The notes under the pieces: generated by a model
Seen by the model: only the letters and a program-made list of their open reading frames with translations
What the model was told of the DNA's origin: nothing
Database searches by the model: none
Made by a program: the position numbers and the translations under genes
Shown here: piece by piece, positions 1 through 7,973 of the stretch
How the letters are laid out: the number at the start of each line of letters is the position of its first letter
Position numbering within the stretch: the stretch's first letter is position 1
Source of the DNA: an uncultured Methylococcaceae bacterium
GTDB taxonomy: Bacteria > Pseudomonadota > Gammaproteobacteria > Methylococcales > Methylomonadaceae
NCBI GenBank assembly: GCA_903903765.1
Contig: CAIVAH010000150.1
Span: forward strand, 1-14,508
DNA length: 14,508 nucleotides
Direction of reading: 5' to 3'

Positions 1-60
1 ATAAAATAGTCTGAGTTATTTAAGATTTGATTATTTAAAAAGGTCTGATAGGTAAAGAAA

Positions 61-2280
61 TTGCATATAAAAATAATTTTTATATTGACTTTGTCACTTG
101 TGATAGTGGGGTGTTCAGTGAAAAATCTAGATTCTAGTCAGCAAACTAAGGTGGAAGAAATTGTGGCATTAATGACCTTAGAAGAGAAGGTTGGTCAGAT
201 GACTCAAATTGATATTTCAGCCATAGTTGGACAAGGTGATAAATTAATAGATCAAGAAAAGTTAACGGATGCCATTTTAAATCACCATATAGGTTCAATT
301 TTAAATACGCCAAATAATAAAGCCCAATCTATTGAAGACTGGCGCAAGATAATTCAGATAATTAATTCTGTTTCAGAAAAAACGCGATTAAAAATCCCTG
401 TGCTATATGGAATTGATGCTATTCACGGCGCATCCTATACCAAAAACTCTACCTTGTTTCCGCAAGCCATCAATATGGCTGCTACTTTTAATACGGACTT
501 AAGTGTTAAAGAGGGTGAAATTACAGCTCAAGAGTTAAGAGTATCCGGATTACAATGGAATTTTTCTCCAGTAATGGATATCGGTCGGCAACCTTTATGG
601 CCTCGTTTATGGGAAACCTATGGTGAAGATGTGCATTTAGCATCGGTGCTAGGCTCTGCTTATATCAGTGGTTATCAAGGTAATGATATATCGGCGCCAA
701 ATAAAGGTTTAACCTGTTTGAAACATTATGTGGGATATAGCGTACCAAATAATGGTAAAGATAGAACGCCTGCTTGGATTAGTGAGCGAATGTTGCGTGA
801 GTATTTTTTGCCAAGTTTTGAGGCAGGTATAAAAGCAGGATCACCAACGGTTATGGTCAACTCTGGTGAGGTTGATGGTATTCCTGGGCATGCTAATTAT
901 CATTATTTAACGACTATATTGCGTGGTGAATTAGGTTTTAAAGGTTTTACAGTTTCAGATTGGGAAGATATTAAACGTCTTTTTGTTCGAGATAAATTGG
1001 CCTCTTCACCGAAAGAAGCAGTGAAAATTGCGGTAATGGCAGGTGTTGATATGAGTATGGTGCCTTTTGATTATTCGTTTTATGATTTGTTGATAGAGCT
1101 AGTAAAATCAGGTGAAGTACCTATGGCTCGTATTGATGAAGCAGTGAGCCGAATATTGAAAGTAAAAGATCAGGCAGGTTTGTTTCAGGGTAAAAAACTG
1201 CCCCTTTCTGCAGAAAGCCGATTTGCGACACAGGAATCAACAGCGATTAATTTACAAGCCGCTAGTGAATCTTTAGTACTTGCTAAAAATTCAAATAATA
1301 TTTTACCGCTTTCCAAAGACACGAAAATTTTAATTACAGGGCCGACTGCTAATTCATTGAGTGTCTTAAATGGAGGATGGACCCTTAGTTGGCAAGGTGA
1401 TGATGATAGTTTGTATCCGGATGATAAGTTGACAGTCTATGCTGCTCTTCAGAAAAAATCTACAGGACACGTGACTTATGTGGGTGGAACAAGTTTTAAT
1501 GACAAAATAGATATTGAAAAAGCAGTTGAAGCAGCAAAAAATCAAGATATTATTGTGTTATGTGTAGGTGAGAAGCCTTATACAGAGACGATGGGTAATA
1601 TTTTCTCCTTAAATTTAGATCAATCTCAAGTCGAGTTGGCAAATGCTTTATTTGCAACTGGAAAGCCTGTTGTATTGGTTACATTGGGTGGTCGACCTCG
1701 TATTATTACTGATCAAGCAGAAAAAGCATCTGCGGTAATTTTAGGTTTTTTACCAGGTATGGAGGGCGGACAAGCAATCGCTGATATTCTTTATGGTGAT
1801 TATAATCCTAATGGTAAATTACCTATCTCTTATCCTAGAAATACTAATGATATTGTGTTGTACGATCATAAACCAATAGAAAATTTTGATACTAATTCTT
1901 ATAACCCTCTGTATCCATTTGGTCATGGATTAAGTTATACACAATTCAAAACTTTCGGCTTAGAAATAGACAAACAGCATTACAAAATAGGTGAATCTAT
2001 TAGTTTAAGTATTAACGTAGAGAATACGGGGATATTAAAAGGCAAAGAAACTGTTTTGGTTTATTTAAATGATATTGCAGCTTCTGTTACTAGACCGAAT
2101 AAACAGTTGAAGGCTTTTAAAAAAATTGAGTTGAATCCACATCAAACTGAAAAAATAACCATTACACTTACCCCGTATGATTTGTCATTTATAAATGTTG
2201 ATTTAAAGCGTGTAGTGGAGCCAGGTGAGTTTAAAATTATGGTAGGTTCTGAAGTAGTTCATTTTACGGTAGCAGAATAA
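61..2280 (+). CDS. Family 3 glycoside hydrolase, beta-glucosidase/exo-glucanase type, lipoprotein
   Basis: Probably removes glucose from the non-reducing ends of beta-glucans or their oligosaccharides in the periplasm or at the outer membrane. The 739-residue protein starts with a lipoprotein signal peptide whose lipobox IVGC places the lipidated Cys at 18, followed by Ser at +2, which would normally favour outer-membrane sorting. The N-terminal barrel (about 30-370) holds GIDAIHG (Asp119), KHY (Lys221-His222) and the nucleophile motif VSDWED (Asp300). The second domain (about 400-615) has GGWTLSWQG (438-446) and GEKPYTET, whose Glu509 is the likely acid/base by comparison with barley exo-glucanase ExoI. 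An Fn3-like domain ends the protein (about 640-735). The start must be TTG: an in-frame TAG lies at 49-51 and no other common start codon precedes the signal peptide. AGG at 50-52 is a modest ribosome site. Family assignment is firm; the exact substrate is not. Confidence 0.93.
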   Translation: MHIKIIFILTLSLVIVGCSVKNLDSSQQTKVEEIVALMTLEEKVGQMTQIDISAIVGQGDKLIDQEKLTDAILNHHIGSILNTPNNKAQSIEDWRKIIQIINSVSEKTRLKIPVLYGIDAIHGASYTKNSTLFPQAINMAATFNTDLSVKEGEITAQELRVSGLQWNFSPVMDIGRQPLWPRLWETYGEDVHLASVLGSAYISGYQGNDISAPNKGLTCLKHYVGYSVPNNGKDRTPAWISERMLREYFLPSFEAGIKAGSPTVMVNSGEVDGIPGHANYHYLTTILRGELGFKGFTVSDWEDIKRLFVRDKLASSPKEAVKIAVMAGVDMSMVPFDYSFYDLLIELVKSGEVPMARIDEAVSRILKVKDQAGLFQGKKLPLSAESRFATQESTAINLQAASESLVLAKNSNNILPLSKDTKILITGPTANSLSVLNGGWTLSWQGDDDSLYPDDKLTVYAALQKKSTGHVTYVGGTSFNDKIDIEKAVEAAKNQDIIVLCVGEKPYTETMGNIFSLNLDQSQVELANALFATGKPVVLVTLGGRPRIITDQAEKASAVILGFLPGMEGGQAIADILYGDYNPNGKLPISYPRNTNDIVLYDHKPIENFDTNSYNPLYPFGHGLSYTQFKTFGLEIDKQHYKIGESISLSINVENTGILKGKETVLVYLNDIAASVTRPNKQLKAFKKIELNPHQTEKITITLTPYDLSFINVDLKRVVEPGEFKIMVGSEVVHFTVAE

Positions 2281-2290
2281 AAGGCTTTTT

Positions 2291-3595
2291 ATGACTTTAA
2301 ATAAGCTTCAAGACTCTTTAGAAATTGATAAGAACTTGACAGTTAAAGGTAGTTATATCAGCTCTTTAACAGTTTTAAGTACTTTGTTTTTTATTTGGGG
2401 ATTTATTACGGCTTTAAATGACATTCTTATTCCGCATTTAAAAGCTGTTTTTACGCTTAACTATACTCAAGCTATGTTGGTGCAATTCTGTTTTTTTATT
2501 GCGTATTTTGTTTTTTCTATTCCTAGTGGTTATTTAGTTGAAAAGATAGATTACAAAGGCGGGATTATTATGGGTTTGTTGATTGCTGGCGTGGGTTGTT
2601 TGTTATTTTATCCTGCGGCGGGTATGCAATCTTATTCGTTATTTTTAACAGCGTTTTTTGTATTAGCGGCGGGTATATGTTTGCTACAGGTAGCCGCAAA
2701 TCCTTATGTTGCTGTTTTGGGTTCGTCGGAAACCGCATCAAGTCGTTTGAATTTGACTCAGGCATTTAATTCTTTGGGTACTACACTTGGACCTTACTTG
2801 GGTGCTATATTTATATTGTCAAAAACGGTAAAGAGTGTCGAAGAAATTAAAGTGCTTAATAATGAGCAATTATCCGCGTATCAATTAACCCAAGCCTTAG
2901 CTGTACAGGCGCCTTATTTATGGTTGACGACTATATTATTTGGGCTCGCTATTCTTTTTATTTTTATTAAATTACCAAAATTACAAGTAAGCACACAACA
3001 GTCATCAAACTTGATTATTGATGTGAATCATGAGCTTCCTAAAAGTGTTTTGTCTTATAGGCATTTAGTTTTAGGAGCCTTAGCTATTTTCTTTTATGTA
3101 GGTAGTGAAGTTTCAATCGGTAGTTTTTTAATCAGTTTTTTAGGAGAGACTTCCATAGGAAATTTAAATGAGCAAGATGCAGGCCGATATGTTTCCTTTT
3201 ATTGGGGTGGCGCGATGTTAGGGCGTTTTGTTGGTGCCTTAATTATGCAAAAAATTAAGCCTCAAAATACATTATGCTTTAATGCTTTAATTGCAATGAT
3301 ATTGGTTTTAGTGGTGATATTTAGTAGTGGCTCAGTTGCTATGTGGGCTATTCTTGCTATCGGTTTATTTAATTCAATTATGTTTCCCACTATCTTTTCT
3401 TTAGCCATTGCCGGATTAGGCGAGCACACTGGGCAAGGTTCAGGTATTTTATGTGCCGCAATTGTGGGTGGAGCAATTTTGCCGGTTGTACAAGGTGCAT
3501 TTGCAGATATTATTGGGATCCAAGTAGCTTTTTTGGTACCTGCATTAGGTTATTTATATATCAGCTTTTATGGTTGGAAAGGTTATAAACAATAA
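2291..3595 (+). CDS. FucP/GluP-family major facilitator sugar transporter
   Basis: Inner-membrane sugar:H+ symporter of the fucose/glucose/galactose branch of the major facilitator superfamily. The 434 residues are strongly hydrophobic, with about twelve membrane segments split into two halves by a polar central stretch (about 228-255). Family motifs are FFIWGFITALNDILIPHLK (33-51), LQVAANPYVAVLG (132-144) and SRLNLTQAFNSLGTTLGP (151-168). Gln133 sits where, from memory, E. coli FucP has a key Glu; Gln there fits the glucose/galactose subgroup better than fucose. ATG lies 10 bases after the hydrolase stop, with AAGG about 6 bases upstream, so the two genes are very probably co-transcribed. 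The likely cargo is the monosaccharide released by the hydrolase, probably glucose; this is inferred from the pairing. Confidence 0.9.
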   Translation: MTLNKLQDSLEIDKNLTVKGSYISSLTVLSTLFFIWGFITALNDILIPHLKAVFTLNYTQAMLVQFCFFIAYFVFSIPSGYLVEKIDYKGGIIMGLLIAGVGCLLFYPAAGMQSYSLFLTAFFVLAAGICLLQVAANPYVAVLGSSETASSRLNLTQAFNSLGTTLGPYLGAIFILSKTVKSVEEIKVLNNEQLSAYQLTQALAVQAPYLWLTTILFGLAILFIFIKLPKLQVSTQQSSNLIIDVNHELPKSVLSYRHLVLGALAIFFYVGSEVSIGSFLISFLGETSIGNLNEQDAGRYVSFYWGGAMLGRFVGALIMQKIKPQNTLCFNALIAMILVLVVIFSSGSVAMWAILAIGLFNSIMFPTIFSLAIAGLGEHTGQGSGILCAAIVGGAILPVVQGAFADIIGIQVAFLVPALGYLYISFYGWKGYKQ

Positions 3596-3651
3596 TAGTT
3601 TAAAAGGTGTTTGTGTAAATTAATTATAAATTGGTATTAACCTAACCGTAA

Positions 3652-3680
3652 TAGACTTTGCATTAAACATGCATTATATT
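3652..3680 (+). promoter_or_regulatory. Candidate sigma70 promoter for the T2SS operon
   Basis: TAGACT (3652-3657) resembles a -35 box at four of six positions. It is followed after 17 bases by TATATT (3675-3680), a plausible -10 box, about 70 bases before the gspE start. It lies in the only sizeable non-coding gap upstream of the operon (3596-3751). In such AT-rich DNA chance matches are common. I see no convincing terminator after the transporter gene, so read-through from the sugar unit is possible. Confidence 0.4.
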
Positions 3681-3690
3681 CATGGGTTAA
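3663..3690. promoter_or_regulatory. Imperfect dyad overlapping the candidate -10 box
   Basis: TTAA-A-CATG (3663-3671) and CATG-GG-TTAA (3681-3690) form an interrupted inverted repeat around a 9-base centre that includes the candidate -10 box. A direct repeat GCATTA also occurs at 3660-3665 and 3671-3676, one helical turn (11 bases) apart. The layout would suit an operator, but no regulator family is recognisable from it. Confidence 0.25.
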
Positions 3691-3751
3691 ATTGCCTAAA
3701 AATCTCAGCTTATCTAAATAGAAGGTAATTGTTTTTATTTATGGAATTATT

Positions 3752-5437
3752 ATGACTTATGAGTCTTTATTAAAAGTATTACAGGAAAAAAACAAACTTT
3801 CAGCATCAGAGTTGAAAAAAGTCGAGCGCGTTCAAAAAACATCGGTTGCAGAAAGTTTACCGCAATTACTTGTTAAGTTAGGATTATGCTCTGAATTAGA
3901 TGTTGCAGATGCTTTTGTTGAATCAGGAAAAATTGAAAAAATAAGTTCAGATCAATATCCGGTAGAAAGGCAATTGCCAGAAGTTGTCTCTCTAAGGTTC
4001 TTGAAAAATTATCATGTTATTGGGTTATCAAGTTCGGCAGAAGAAGTAACAGTCGTAATGATGGATCCGAAAGATGAATTCACCATTAATGCACTTAGAT
4101 TAATGCTTGGAAAGTCAATTGTTGTCAAAGTTGGTTTGTTATCAGAAATAGATGCAGCTTTAGACATTCAATACGGTGAAGATCGTTCAAAAATGGATAA
4201 GTTGATTGATGATTTAGCTGTTGATGATTTAGGTGAAGAAGATTTAGAACACTTAAAAGATTTAGCAAGTGAAGCGCCTGTTATTAAGATGGTTAATTTG
4301 ATTATGCAGCGTGCAGTTGAAATGCGAGCTTCTGATATTCATATTGAACCGTTTGAGCAGTCACTTAAAGTAAGATTACGCGTTGACGGGGTTTTACAGG
4401 AAATTGATGCACCAAATGTTAAGTCTACTGCTGCCGTTATTTCACGTATTAAGATTATGGCTAAACTTAATATTGCTGAGCGCCGCTTGCCACAGGATGG
4501 TCGTATTAAAGTTCAGATGATTGGTAAGGAACTTGATTTAAGGGTATCAACAATACCGACTATGCATGGTGAAAGTGTCGTAATTAGGTTGTTGGATAAA
4601 GAAAATACGGTTTTAGATTTTAAAGAGTTAGGTTTTGCTGGTCGACATTTAGATCAGTTTATTGAAGTTTTGTCTTTACCACACGGCATTATTTTAATCA
4701 CTGGTCCAACAGGTAGTGGAAAATCAACCACAATGTATGCGGCTTTAAAACAATTAAATACGCCGCAAAGAAAAATAATTACAGTTGAAGATCCAGTTGA
4801 ATATCAAATGGAGGGGATAAATCAAATCCAAGCGAAACCACAAATTGGATTAACATTTGCATCGGCACTAAGATCAATAGTCCGTCAAGATCCGGATGTT
4901 ATTATGATCGGTGAAATGCGAGATTTAGAAACAGCAAGGATAGCTGTTCAATCAGCTTTAACAGGGCATCTGGTATTGTCAACTTTACACACTAATGATG
5001 CAGCGGGAGGTGTAACGCGGTTGTTAGATATGGGATTAGAAGAATATCTGTTGACATCTACTGTTAATGGCATATTGGCACAACGGTTAGTTAGAAGATT
5101 GTGTCCAGCATGTAAAGAAGGGGTTTTAGCTGCCCCAGAAATAGTTAAAGAATTACGTTTAGAACGATTTACATCAAAATCAGGAATTATGCTGTATAAG
5201 CCAGTAGGGTGTGGATCTTGTTCGGGTACTGGGTATCGAGGGCGATTAGCTATTATAGAATTTTTGCCGATGACTGACCCAATAAGAAAGTTGATTATGG
5301 CGCATGAAGAGGCTGGAGCTATTCAGAAGTTAGCAGTTGCAGAGGGAATGCAGACACTTTATGAAAATGGCTTAGTTAAGGTGGTAGAGGGTGTCACTAC
5401 TCTCGAAGAAGTAATGCGCGTAACGACGGAAGCTTAA
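3752..5437 (+). CDS. gspE: Type II secretion ATPase GspE
   Basis: Cytoplasmic hexameric ATPase that drives pseudopilus assembly and docks on GspL and GspF. The 561-residue length is usual for the family. The N-terminal domain (about 1-150) is the platform-binding part. The ATPase core shows RASDIHIEP (192-200), Walker A GPTGSGKST (318-326, Lys324), the Asp box ITVEDPVEYQ (343-352), the Walker B region with IGEMRD (386-391), and the His box LTGHLVLSTLHTNDA (403-417). The zinc-binding tetracysteine is complete: CPAC (451-454) and CGSC (487-490). All catalytic motifs are intact. It opens the T2SS operon, and gspF begins one base after its stop. GGA about 6 bases before the ATG is a weak ribosome site. 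PilB-type ATPases are similar, but the gsp gene order settles the identity. Confidence 0.97.
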   Translation: MTYESLLKVLQEKNKLSASELKKVERVQKTSVAESLPQLLVKLGLCSELDVADAFVESGKIEKISSDQYPVERQLPEVVSLRFLKNYHVIGLSSSAEEVTVVMMDPKDEFTINALRLMLGKSIVVKVGLLSEIDAALDIQYGEDRSKMDKLIDDLAVDDLGEEDLEHLKDLASEAPVIKMVNLIMQRAVEMRASDIHIEPFEQSLKVRLRVDGVLQEIDAPNVKSTAAVISRIKIMAKLNIAERRLPQDGRIKVQMIGKELDLRVSTIPTMHGESVVIRLLDKENTVLDFKELGFAGRHLDQFIEVLSLPHGIILITGPTGSGKSTTMYAALKQLNTPQRKIITVEDPVEYQMEGINQIQAKPQIGLTFASALRSIVRQDPDVIMIGEMRDLETARIAVQSALTGHLVLSTLHTNDAAGGVTRLLDMGLEEYLLTSTVNGILAQRLVRRLCPACKEGVLAAPEIVKELRLERFTSKSGIMLYKPVGCGSCSGTGYRGRLAIIEFLPMTDPIRKLIMAHEEAGAIQKLAVAEGMQTLYENGLVKVVEGVTTLEEVMRVTTEA

Positions 5438-5438
5438 G

Positions 5439-6650
5439 ATGCCATTATATTCTTATAAAGCTATTAATAGTGTTGGTGAAACAGAGGAGGCAATTAGGGA
5501 AGCTTTAGATGATAAGGCATTAATTGCAGTTCTCCAGTCGGAAGGATATATTCCTATCAAAGTTGCACCAGCGACTAGTGGGGCATTTTTGGGTTTGGGT
5601 TCGAAAAGATCTAAACTATCCCCCAAAGATATTGCATTATTTACTGGGGAATTAGCTACTTTACTTGAATCTGGTTTGCCTATAGATAAGGCTTTACTAG
5701 TATTAATGGATTTAACAGAAGATAATGAGAGATTAACAAAGTTAATCGCTAAAGTATTAGAGAAAGTAAAAGGTGGGGTGTCTTTAGCGGATGCACTAGA
5801 GCAGCAGCAAGGTGTTTTTACCAAGTTTTATTTAAATATGATTCGTGCTGGAGAGGCAGGAGGCAGTCTTGATGAGGTTTTATCTCGTTTAGCGGAATAT
5901 TTAGAGCGCTCTCAAGAACTAAAAGATACGGTTAGTACTGCGCTGATATACCCGATCATTTTATTGGTAATGTCTTTGGCATCATTATTTATTATGTTGA
6001 CATTTGTGGTGCCGCAATTTACTGAAATGTTTGAAAGTGCTGGTAAAGCATTGCCTGTTTCTACTCAAATCGTAGTTGCTTTAGCAGAGTGGTTGCAAAG
6101 TTATTGGTGGGCGTTAATACTCGGTTTTGTATTTGTATCTAGTTATATGAAATATCAGATGGCTGATCCGGTTAGAAAAAAAATTTGGGATGGATATTTT
6201 TTAAAATTGCCATTGGCTGGAACTATTATAACTAATAAAGAAACTGCAAATATTAGTCGGACTTTAGGAACATTATTAGGGAATGGTGTGTCGATTATTT
6301 CGGCCCTTACGATTGTTAGGGAAACGGTTGATAATTTGGTCTTGGCAGAAACTATTGCGAGTGCCGAAGAGCAACTTAAGCAAGGTAAGCATTTGTCTGA
6401 TGCCTTATTGGAAAAATCATTGTTGCCTAAAATGGCTATGCAGATGATTAAAATGGGTGAAGAAACTGGGCGTCTAGAAGAAATGTTACTTCGAGTGGCT
6501 ACTATTTATGATAAACAATTGAGAGTCGCTATTCAGCGTTTATTAGCATTTCTTGAGCCAATGTTGATTATTACTTTAGGATTGATGATAGCGGGTATTA
6601 TTGTGTCAATCTTGTTAGCAATATTGAGTGTTAATGATTTAGCTTTTTAA
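5439..6650 (+). CDS. gspF: Type II secretion inner-membrane platform protein GspF
   Basis: Polytopic inner-membrane protein at the centre of the assembly platform, thought to couple GspE motion to pseudopilin insertion. The 403 residues show the usual duplicated cytoplasmic GspF domain (about 68-190 and 270-395). Each copy carries the paired motif: GEAGGSLDEVL (138-148) and GEETGRLEEML (340-350). Three membrane segments are visible at about 168-192, 220-238 and 370-396. The N-terminus, MPLYSYKA, is typical of the family. GGAAG about 6 bases upstream serves as ribosome site. Its stop shares one base with the upstream gspG start (TAATG). Confidence 0.97.
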   Translation: MPLYSYKAINSVGETEEAIREALDDKALIAVLQSEGYIPIKVAPATSGAFLGLGSKRSKLSPKDIALFTGELATLLESGLPIDKALLVLMDLTEDNERLTKLIAKVLEKVKGGVSLADALEQQQGVFTKFYLNMIRAGEAGGSLDEVLSRLAEYLERSQELKDTVSTALIYPIILLVMSLASLFIMLTFVVPQFTEMFESAGKALPVSTQIVVALAEWLQSYWWALILGFVFVSSYMKYQMADPVRKKIWDGYFLKLPLAGTIITNKETANISRTLGTLLGNGVSIISALTIVRETVDNLVLAETIASAEEQLKQGKHLSDALLEKSLLPKMAMQMIKMGEETGRLEEMLLRVATIYDKQLRVAIQRLLAFLEPMLIITLGLMIAGIIVSILLAILSVNDLAF

Positions 6651-7087
6651 TGGGAAAAATTACAAAAATGAAAAATTTTAAACAAACGGGTTTTACACTA
6701 CTTGAGTTATTAGTTGTATTGGGCATTATTGCAATGTTGGCGGGTATTGTAGGTCCACAAGTGATGAAGCATATGGGGGAGTCTAAAACTAAAGCGGCCA
6801 AAGTTCAAATTGAAGATTTGTCAGCTACATTAGATATGTATAAACTGGATGCTGGAAGTTATCCAACTTCTGAACAAGGCTTACAAGCTTTAGTTGAAGC
6901 TCCAGATAATGCAAAGCATTGGAATGGACCCTATTTAGGAAAGGCCAAAATTCCATTAGATCCATGGCAAAATGAATATCATTATGTCTTCCCTGGTGAG
7001 CATGGAAAATTTGATATTTTTACTTATGGTTCTGATGGAAAAGAAGGGGGTACTGGAGAAGATCAGGATGTAGTAAGTTGGGAATAA
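6650..7087 (+). CDS. gspG: Major pseudopilin GspG
   Basis: Main subunit of the periplasmic pseudopilus. A class III prepilin signal is clear: cleavage after Gly14, giving mature FTLLELLVVL with Glu at +5, followed by the hydrophobic spine helix. The C-terminal half has the GspG hallmarks SYPTSEQGLQAL (70-81), IPLDPWQNEY (101-110) and the calcium-binding loop YGSDGKEGGTGEDQD (126-140). Two starts are possible. ATG at 6650 overlaps the gspF stop but has no good ribosome site and gives a 14-residue leader. ATG at 6668 gives an 8-residue leader and a 139-residue protein, with GGGA about 12 bases upstream. The function is the same either way. It is followed by the largest intergenic gap in the operon (30 bases). 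Confidence 0.96.
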   Translation: MGKITKMKNFKQTGFTLLELLVVLGIIAMLAGIVGPQVMKHMGESKTKAAKVQIEDLSATLDMYKLDAGSYPTSEQGLQALVEAPDNAKHWNGPYLGKAKIPLDPWQNEYHYVFPGEHGKFDIFTYGSDGKEGGTGEDQDVVSWE

Positions 7088-7089
7088 TT

Positions 7090-7103
7090 GATATATAAAT
7101 ATC
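7090..7103 (+). other. Small AT hairpin in the gspG-gspH gap
   Basis: GATAT-ATAA-ATATC is a 5-base-pair inverted repeat with a 4-base loop in the only real intercistronic gap of the operon. It has no T-run and is too weak for a terminator. An RNA processing or stability element behind the abundant major pseudopilin is conceivable, but chance is likely in AT-rich DNA. Confidence 0.2.
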
Positions 7104-7107
7104 TATA

Positions 7108-7113
7108 GAGAGG
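7108..7113 (+). promoter_or_regulatory. gspH ribosome binding site
   Basis: GAGAGG lies 4 bases before the gspH ATG at 7118. It is one of the clearer ribosome sites in an operon where most starts overlap the preceding stop, and it indicates independent initiation at gspH. Confidence 0.6.
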
Positions 7114-7117
7114 CATT

Positions 7118-7582
7118 ATGCCGAGCTCAATAAATTACAATAAAGGCTTTACTTTACTTGAGTTAATAGTTGTTCTATTTATCATCGTATTGGGCTTTTC
7201 AGTAGTTGGTATTAATTTATCATCAGGTAATGATGCAACAAAACTTAAGGTTGTAGCGAGGGATGTAGTTTCTGCATTGCGGTTTGCAAGGGGAGAGGCT
7301 TTAATTTCGCATCAAGAAATGAGTTTCATTATTGATCTTGCAGCTAAGAAATATCGAGTTAGTCGTCGTGATAAAGTTTATCCCATACCTGAATCAGTTT
7401 CTATTAAGGTTGTTACCGCAAAAAGTCAGTCACAAGGAAGTGATTTGACAGGTTTTAAGTTTTTTCCAGATGGTTCATCAACAGGGGGTAGGATAACTTT
7501 AAAACAGGGTAAGTCTGCCTGGCAAATAAATATCAATTGGTTAACTGGTCAAATAGAATTAAATGATAAAAATGCCAGTTAA
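7118..7582 (+). CDS. gspH: Minor pseudopilin GspH
   Basis: Minor pseudopilin near the tip of the pseudopilus. The 154 residues have a prepilin site after Gly10, giving mature FTLLELIVVL with Glu15 at +5, then a hydrophobic helix. The globular part is the GspH/FimT beta fold, recognised by SALRFARGEAL (52-62), SFIIDLAAKKYRV (69-81) and the C-terminal FFPDGSSTGGRITL (115-128). FimT-like type IV minor pilins share this fold, but the position between G and I settles the identity. Its last 20 bases overlap the start of gspI. Confidence 0.93.
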   Translation: MPSSINYNKGFTLLELIVVLFIIVLGFSVVGINLSSGNDATKLKVVARDVVSALRFARGEALISHQEMSFIIDLAAKKYRVSRRDKVYPIPESVSIKVVTAKSQSQGSDLTGFKFFPDGSSTGGRITLKQGKSAWQININWLTGQIELNDKNAS

Positions 7583-7973
7583 GAAACAACAAGGTTTTTC
7601 CTTGTTAGAAATTGTTATTGCTTTTTCAATACTCGCTTTGTCACTAGGTATTTTACTAAAGATATTCTCTGGTGGCGTTAATTCAGCGATGGTTTCCGAA
7701 GACTATACGGTTGCAGTTCAAATTGCTGAAGGTTTGATGGCAAAGACAGGAGCGGAATCATCTTTACGCGAGGGTGAAGAGTCGGGCTTAGAAAATGATA
7801 AATATGAATGGTTGGTTATTATCACACCTTATATTTTTGATAGTAGTACGATTCAGCCAACTTCTTTAGTGACTGCATTGTTCAAGGTAAAAGTAATTGT
7901 GAGTTGGCAAGCAACAAAATCAAGCAATAGGCAACTCGTTTTGACGACTATTAAAATGGTTCAACAATCATGA
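7563..7973 (+). CDS. gspI: Minor pseudopilin GspI
   Basis: Minor pseudopilin that forms the tip complex with GspJ and GspK and is thought to start pseudopilus assembly. The 136 residues have a prepilin site after Gly11, giving mature FSLLEIVIAF with Glu16 at +5. The family features AVQIAEGLMAKTG (51-63) and a YEW motif (81-83) follow. The start lies inside the end of gspH. A second ATG three codons later (7572) is an equal alternative and would give 133 residues. Neither has a strong ribosome site, so translational coupling to gspH is likely. The stop overlaps the gspJ start by four bases (ATGA). Confidence 0.93.
   Translation: MIKMPVKKQQGFSLLEIVIAFSILALSLGILLKIFSGGVNSAMVSEDYTVAVQIAEGLMAKTGAESSLREGEESGLENDKYEWLVIITPYIFDSSTIQPTSLVTALFKVKVIVSWQATKSSNRQLVLTTIKMVQQS

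Noticed and set aside
1..60. Promoter of the hydrolase gene
   Set aside because: Sixty AT-rich bases give many weak matches and none stands out; the true promoter may lie outside the window.
2277..2294. AAAAGGCTTTTT inverted repeat between the hydrolase and transporter genes, as a terminator
   Set aside because: The stem is only about five A/T-rich pairs with no proper loop, and it contains the ribosome site of the transporter gene.
3596..3651. Possible terminator after the transporter gene (TTGGTATTAACC region)
   Set aside because: The pairing is at most three to four bases and no T-run follows.
5453..5824. 123-codon open frame on the - strand inside gspF
   Set aside because: It is antisense to a clear GspF coding region, has no recognisable domain, and has the composition of a shadow frame.
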